From Casp-actino8 sp965659595 (GTDB lineage: Bacteria; Actinomycetota; Acidimicrobiia; Acidimicrobiales; Ilumatobacteraceae): 9,269 bases of DNA. Shown here piece by piece: positions 6,021 through 9,269 of the stretch. Location of the stretch: the NCBI GenBank assembly GCA_965659595.1, contig CBFHWN010000079.1, positions 1-9,269 of the forward strand. The letters run 5' to 3'. Each line of letters begins with the position of its first letter. Position 1 is the stretch's first letter. The notes beneath the pieces are model-generated. The model did no database searches. It was given only the letters and a program-made list of their open reading frames with translations, and had not been told where the DNA came from. The position numbers were made by a program, and so were the translations under genes.

Positions 6021-7972
6021 CGGACGACCACCTGAGGGCGGAAGGACAGGGGAAGAGACAGGTCGGCGAGGCGCACGGTGTCGACTCCGCCTCCGATGCG
6101 TTGGCCGTTGCGGAGATCGGATTCGAACAGCACGATCTCTTCGACCTGCTCGACTCCGGGTACCTCGCCGAGAAGGTTGGCGATCGCTCCCGATGTGACG
6201 TCGAGTCCGAACGGCCATCCATCTCCTTGGGGTCCGCCGAGATGCGGAGAAAGATAGGTGGCGATGGCATCGAGGCAGCGTTGGCGCACTGCAGCGGGCG
6301 CTCGTCCGGGCTGCACGCGAACCATCGCCGCTACAGAGACGCCGAGATAGGTGGGCGTTCCGATCTCGAGAGACGTACCGATGACCCGACGGGGTTCGAG
6401 ATGGTCGCGCAACGTCGTGTACAGGTCGTCGTCGAGCGCGAGGTCGTCGATCGTGATCGCATCGGCGGGGCGCCCGGGATCGGGAACGACCAACAGACGC
6501 GACGGGTCGCCGGCATCGGCCGGCGGAGCACACAGCGAGCGACTCACGCGGGGAGAGGCTTCCTTGGCCAAGCGCTCGTGGTCTCCGGCGGTGACCGCAC
6601 GTCCTCCGGACACCAGTGTGAGCGGCGCCCGAAGTTTGGCGTTGTCGAGAGTCTCGGCATCGATGCCGCCGGTGGCCGGCGTGGGATTGGTCACTCGATC
6701 GACGTACGGAACGGCCGACCTCAAGACGTTGAGAGCTCCGGGTCCGACGTTTCCGCGTGCGCCGCCACCTCGGCGGTATCCCGACACCCAGACGGCGGCT
6801 CCAGCTGGCGGCATGGCGCCGTGCTGCACCCAGGAGCCGTCGGGTTGTCTGATCCGGGGGCCGAACGAGATGCGGCCACTGACGCTGTCCCACGTGTAGT
6901 GGTGGTCGTCCGATGTCGAACGTGAGAAGTCGGACACTTCGGTCCAGGGTTCGACCAGTTCGCCGATCCGCAGTTCGACGCGCTCGTCGGGTCGACGCGG
7001 AAGCACGGGTGAGGTCTGCACGTCGAACGTTTGGTTCGGTTGTCCGGATGAGACGCCGATGTACTCGGCGCCGTAGGGCTCGGCATGTTCGGCCGGTGCG
7101 GTCCCGCCGATGGCGTGCACCTCGATGTCGCGAATGAGGGGGGAGGTTCGATAGCCGGCCCCGTCGGGACCGGGTGCCAGGAGGCGAAGGCGGAGCCAAT
7201 GGGCGCGTTCGCTGCCGACAGTCAGCGGAAGGTGTCCCATCGGCACGGCCAATTGGATGCTTCCGTCGCGGTTGAGGCCACCGGTGGAGTCGGACTCGAG
7301 TCGGCAGGCGAGCCATCCGTCGGCGGTCCAGACCTCCCAGACCAGCGGCGGACGAGTGGGGTTCACGCCGATTCCTTCCACGTCGGCCGTGACGTCGACT
7401 CGGATCACGTAGCCGCCGAGGGTCTCGCGGAATCCGAGGTAGAAGGCGTCTCCTGGAGCGACAGGATCGGATGGGAAGACCCGAACCACTTCATTGGCCA
7501 GGACCAAGTCCTGCTGGACGTCGATCGTTCGGCCTTCGTCGGGTTCGCCGCGTCCGTCGCTCGGTGCGGTCCAGGCGAAGATCCGGTCGGGTTGAGTGAC
7601 GAGCAGATCGGCCACCGTGGAAAACACGATGGGATCTTCACCCGAGGTCGACACCTCGCTGCCGGCCGGAACGAGGACCGTTTCGTCGGGGACCGTGGAG
7701 AACGCGAAAGTCACATCGGCGCGCGCGGCGACAGCCGGATACGGGCTCACGCCGACGAGGTCGAGAAAGCTCGTGTAGACGCGATCGGGGACGCGATTCA
7801 GTCGATAGAGGGTGAGTTCAGTCATCCAAGCGAACAGCTCGATGAGCGCGACTCCGGGATCGGAGACGTTGTGGTTGGTCCACTCGGGAAGGAAACGCGG
7901 AATCATGCGCTTCGCTTCGTCGACCAGATCCTGGAAGCGACGATCGTCGAGATCGGGACGTGGGAAACTCAC
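6017..7972 (-). CDS. Baseplate J-like protein (putative baseplate assembly protein, Afp11/Pvc11-like)
   Basis: A 651-residue baseplate wedge protein, the structural counterpart of T4 gp6/P2 gpJ and Afp11. It dimerises with neighbouring wedges to form the ring around the spike. Residues about 6-75 carry the N-terminal signature of this family (DRRFQDLVDEAKRMIP, then PEWTNHNVSDPGVALIELFAWM and LYRLNRVPDR). Residues 98-120 contain the Baseplate_J beta motif (ETVLVPAGSEVST then VFSTV). Residues about 433-475 hold the GGIDAETLDNAKLRAP and GGRAVTAGDHERLAKEASP motifs typical of gpJ-like proteins. The C-terminal region (540-625) has the alternating helix and strand pattern around IATYLSPHLGG and VEQVEEIVLFE. 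The start is GTG: it overlaps the gp25 stop as GTGA and has a GGAGGA site six bases upstream. The stop overlaps the next ATG as ATGA. No truncation is seen. Confidence 0.95.
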   Translation of the reverse strand: MSFPRPDLDDRRFQDLVDEAKRMIPRFLPEWTNHNVSDPGVALIELFAWMTELTLYRLNRVPDRVYTSFLDLVGVSPYPAVAARADVTFAFSTVPDETVLVPAGSEVSTSGEDPIVFSTVADLLVTQPDRIFAWTAPSDGRGEPDEGRTIDVQQDLVLANEVVRVFPSDPVAPGDAFYLGFRETLGGYVIRVDVTADVEGIGVNPTRPPLVWEVWTADGWLACRLESDSTGGLNRDGSIQLAVPMGHLPLTVGSERAHWLRLRLLAPGPDGAGYRTSPLIRDIEVHAIGGTAPAEHAEPYGAEYIGVSSGQPNQTFDVQTSPVLPRRPDERVELRIGELVEPWTEVSDFSRSTSDDHHYTWDSVSGRISFGPRIRQPDGSWVQHGAMPPAGAAVWVSGYRRGGGARGNVGPGALNVLRSAVPYVDRVTNPTPATGGIDAETLDNAKLRAPLTLVSGGRAVTAGDHERLAKEASPRVSRSLCAPPADAGDPSRLLVVPDPGRPADAITIDDLALDDDLYTTLRDHLEPRRVIGTSLEIGTPTYLGVSVAAMVRVQPGRAPAAVRQRCLDAIATYLSPHLGGPQGDGWPFGLDVTSGAIANLLGEVPGVEQVEEIVLFESDLRNGQRIGGGVDTVRLADLSLPLSFRPQVVVR

Positions 7973-8370
7973 GATTCATCCTCCGGTGGAATGGTGTAGA
8001 AGGGGTACACCAGGTTGCGACGGTCGTTGGTGGAACGAACCGTGTAATCGATCGAGATACGAACGGCGCCATCCATCGAGTCGGGTTCGACAAGGATTTG
8101 ATCGACGTCGACGCGCGGTTCCCACATGCGTATCGCCTCTTCGACGTACATCTCCATGAGGCCCAAGGTCGCTTCGTTGATCGGTTCGAACATGAGCTCC
8201 CAGATGCGGCAACCGAATCGAGGACGGAAGGGCCGCTCGCCGGGCGCGGTCGAGATCACCACGGTCATGGAGCGCTCGAGCTCTTCGGCTCCTCCGACCA
8301 GGGTCATCGAGCCGCGTTCGTCGATACGAAGGGGGAACGGAAAACCGCGTCCTACGAAGTCATCGGACAT
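7969..8370 (-). CDS. gp25-like baseplate wedge protein (GPW/gp25 family)
   Basis: A 133-residue baseplate wedge subunit related to T4 gp25, TssE and Afp9/Pvc9. In the family it links the inner baseplate to the first sheath ring. The diagnostic segment is at residues 44-53 (GERPFRPRFG), followed by a helix rich in E/L/M and the EPRV motif at 84-87 (family pattern: wEPRi.v). The C-terminal part (VRISIDYTVRSTNDRRNLVYPFY) is the usual beta end. Length matches the family (about 110-150 residues). The ATG is preceded at 7 bases by a purine-rich AAAAGGGG site, the clearest stand-alone ribosome binding site in the window, fitting its position after the only real gap. The stop codon overlaps the next gene's GTG by four bases. 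No PAAR gene lies between it and baseplate J, where Afp10/Pvc10 often sits. Confidence 0.95.
   Translation of the reverse strand: MSDDFVGRGFPFPLRIDERGSMTLVGGAEELERSMTVVISTAPGERPFRPRFGCRIWELMFEPINEATLGLMEMYVEEAIRMWEPRVDVDQILVEPDSMDGAVRISIDYTVRSTNDRRNLVYPFYTIPPEDES
7979..7984 (-). promoter_or_regulatory. Shine-Dalgarno site selecting the GTG start of the baseplate J gene
   Basis: Minus-strand GGAGGA lies six bases before the GTG at 7972, inside the end of the gp25 coding region. It decides the GTG start and supports coupled re-initiation. Confidence 0.6.
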
Positions 8371-8421
8371 TTCGGTACCCCTTTTCTGATGTGTGCTGCG
8401 TTCGTCGTCATGTCATCGGTC
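8371..8421. other. 51-base gap, the longest in the window
   Basis: It separates the spike gene from the gp25-like gene. It holds the gp25 ribosome binding site and a GGTACC palindrome. I see no strong hairpin with a T-run and no convincing promoter, so readthrough from the spike gene is most likely. Confidence 0.5.
8378..8385 (-). promoter_or_regulatory. Shine-Dalgarno site of the gp25-like gene
   Basis: Minus-strand AAAAGGGG lies seven bases before the ATG at 8370. It lies in the 51-base gap after the spike gene, so this gene can start translation without relying on coupling to its upstream neighbour. Confidence 0.6.
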
Positions 8422-9269
8422 CTAGTTGAGCTTCACCATCGAGCCCTTGATCTCGGTGATTCCGCCGGACGAGACCTTGGCGGCGGCCGGACTGAGATCG
8501 ACCTTCGAGCCGCCACCGTCGACGACGGCACCGGTTGCGCCTTTGATCGTGACCTTCTGGCCTTGGAGGGTGAGGTTCTTGTCGGCCTTGATCGTGATCG
8601 CGCCACCCTTGACGGTGATCGTTCCGTCGCCGGCAAGCTCGAGTTGCGCGTCGCCGACGACGATCTTGATCTTGGTGCCCTTCTTCGCGTTGAGCTTCAC
8701 ACCGTCCTTGTCGAACTGAAGGTTGGTCTCGGCCTCGGCGTGCTGAAGAGCGACGACGGCCTTCGACTTGTCGGTGTCTTCGGTGAAGACCAGCTTGGCG
8801 CCCGACGCAAGGGTCAAAGAACGTTCGGTGACCTTGTCGCCTTTGGCCGGTTCGGGCGTAGGGGGAGCGTTCTTCTTGCTCCAGATGCCACCGAGTACTA
8901 CCGGGCTGCGGAAGTCGCCGCCGAGAAAGGCCACCAGGACCTCGTCGCCCACGTCGGGCATCAGATGAAGGCCGCGCTTGTTGCCGGCACCGGGTGAGAC
9001 CACGCGCGCCCACGCCGATTCGTCGGCGTCGGAAACCGTGGGCAACTTCACCTTCACGCGCCCGGCCTTCTCGGGATCCTTCACGTTGGTGACGGTGCCG
9101 ATGGCGAACTGACGGCGATTGCGGATCGAACCGCGTTGGGCCGATACGAGATGGTCGGCGAGTGAGCCTCCGGCGTGACGGCCGCCTTCGAAGCGCGAGA
9201 TCAGAGGTCGACCGACTCCGAAGACGTGTTCGACGCGAGACACGACGAACGTTCCGGCGAGTTGTTTGC
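8422..9269 (-). CDS. VgrG/gp5-like spike protein, C-terminal part (5' end outside window)
   Basis: Central spike of a contractile injection system; it sits under the tube in the baseplate and pierces the target. About 281 residues are visible. The reading frame stays open through the right edge, and the first visible residues (LAGTFVVSRVEHVF) look like the end of the gp27-like region that precedes the OB fold in VgrG. The GTG at 9243 is therefore probably internal. Visible residues about 54-130 form a Phage_base_V/gp5 OB fold (GTVTNVKDPEKAGRVKVKLP, then PDVGDEVLVAFLGGD and VVLGGIW). Residues about 140-250 alternate hydrophobic and polar positions (TITVKGGAITIKADKNLTL), as in the triple-stranded beta-helix needle. 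It ends with TAG, with no fused effector or peptidoglycan-hydrolase domain. The gp25 gene starts 51 bases downstream. A T6SS VgrG is the alternative family label, but the neighbours (DUF4255, baseplate J, P2 gpI-type) favour an eCIS-type particle (Afp8/Pvc8 equivalent). Family call is strong; N-terminal content is unseen. Confidence 0.93.
   Translation of the reverse strand, partial: KQLAGTFVVSRVEHVFGVGRPLISRFEGGRHAGGSLADHLVSAQRGSIRNRRQFAIGTVTNVKDPEKAGRVKVKLPTVSDADESAWARVVSPGAGNKRGLHLMPDVGDEVLVAFLGGDFRSPVVLGGIWSKKNAPPTPEPAKGDKVTERSLTLASGAKLVFTEDTDKSKAVVALQHAEAETNLQFDKDGVKLNAKKGTKIKIVVGDAQLELAGDGTITVKGGAITIKADKNLTLQGQKVTIKGATGAVVDGGGSKVDLSPAAAKVSSGGITEIKGSMVKLN

Noticed and set aside
6021..7316. 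N-terminal extension of the gpI-type tail protein giving a 604-residue frame
   Set aside because: The extension is an arginine-rich shadow of baseplate J; the ATGA overlap and the start of the domain place the true start at 6020.
7085..7999. Plus-strand open frame of 304 codons
   Set aside because: Antisense to the well-supported baseplate J gene; no recognisable domain.
8371..8421. Terminator or promoter in the gap after the spike gene
   Set aside because: No GC-rich stem followed by a T-run on the minus strand, and no convincing -35/-10 pair.
7960..8997. Plus-strand open frame of 345 codons over gp25 and spike
   Set aside because: Mirror of two confident minus-strand genes; it crosses their gap without any sign of its own start signal or domain.
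9241..9243. GTG as the start of the spike gene
   Set aside because: The frame is open upstream to the window edge with family-like residues before it, and a spike without the gp27-like part would be unusual here.
4429..9269. Type VI secretion system
   Set aside because: No Tss-type membrane complex genes; DUF4255, baseplate J and gpI-type proteins, and the likely actinobacterial host, point to an eCIS-type particle.

Overview
All genes in this window lie on the minus strand and form one tightly packed block of contractile injection system (CIS) genes of the phage-tail-like, extracellular-CIS (Afp/PVC/Streptomyces CIS) type. Read in transcription order from the right edge they are: the C-terminal part of a VgrG/gp5-like spike (5' end cut by the window), a gp25-like baseplate wedge protein, a baseplate J-like protein, a small P2 gpI-type tail protein, a double zinc-ribbon protein with one C-terminal membrane helix, a DUF4255 (Pvc16/Afp16-like) cap protein, and two long tandem paralogues. 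Each paralogue has two N-terminal Ig-like domains, one membrane helix and an array of five carboxypeptidase-regulatory-like (CarboxypepD_reg) beta domains. The second paralogue is cut by the left window edge.

The sequence is GC-rich with many G/C-ending codons, several GTG starts and short start/stop overlaps. Together with the gene content this suggests a high-GC actinobacterium, perhaps of the Acidimicrobiia, but the taxonomy is inference. No rRNA, tRNA, transposase, integrase, CRISPR array, clear promoter or terminator is visible. The largest gap between genes is 51 bases (8371-8421). From gp25 onward the genes overlap by 1 or 4 bases or are 6 bases apart, so they are probably one translationally coupled transcript.

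Working model: positions 5065-9269 encode the spike, baseplate and cap of a contractile particle. Three proteins are not part of the minimal phage-tail core: the zinc-ribbon tail-anchored protein and the two paralogues. All three carry exactly one predicted membrane helix. In both paralogues a T-F-x-Q-x-P-R-[LI]-S-R motif sits directly before the helix. In the second, the only cysteines lie in two close pairs far downstream of the helix. I infer an N-inside topology: Ig-like domains in the cytoplasm next to the CIS, beta-domain array outside. This makes the trio candidates for a membrane-tethering or sensing module for an intracellular CIS. This is the part of the window most likely to be undescribed. 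The sheath, tube, ATPase, PAAR tip, LysM adaptor, tape measure and cargo genes are not in the window.
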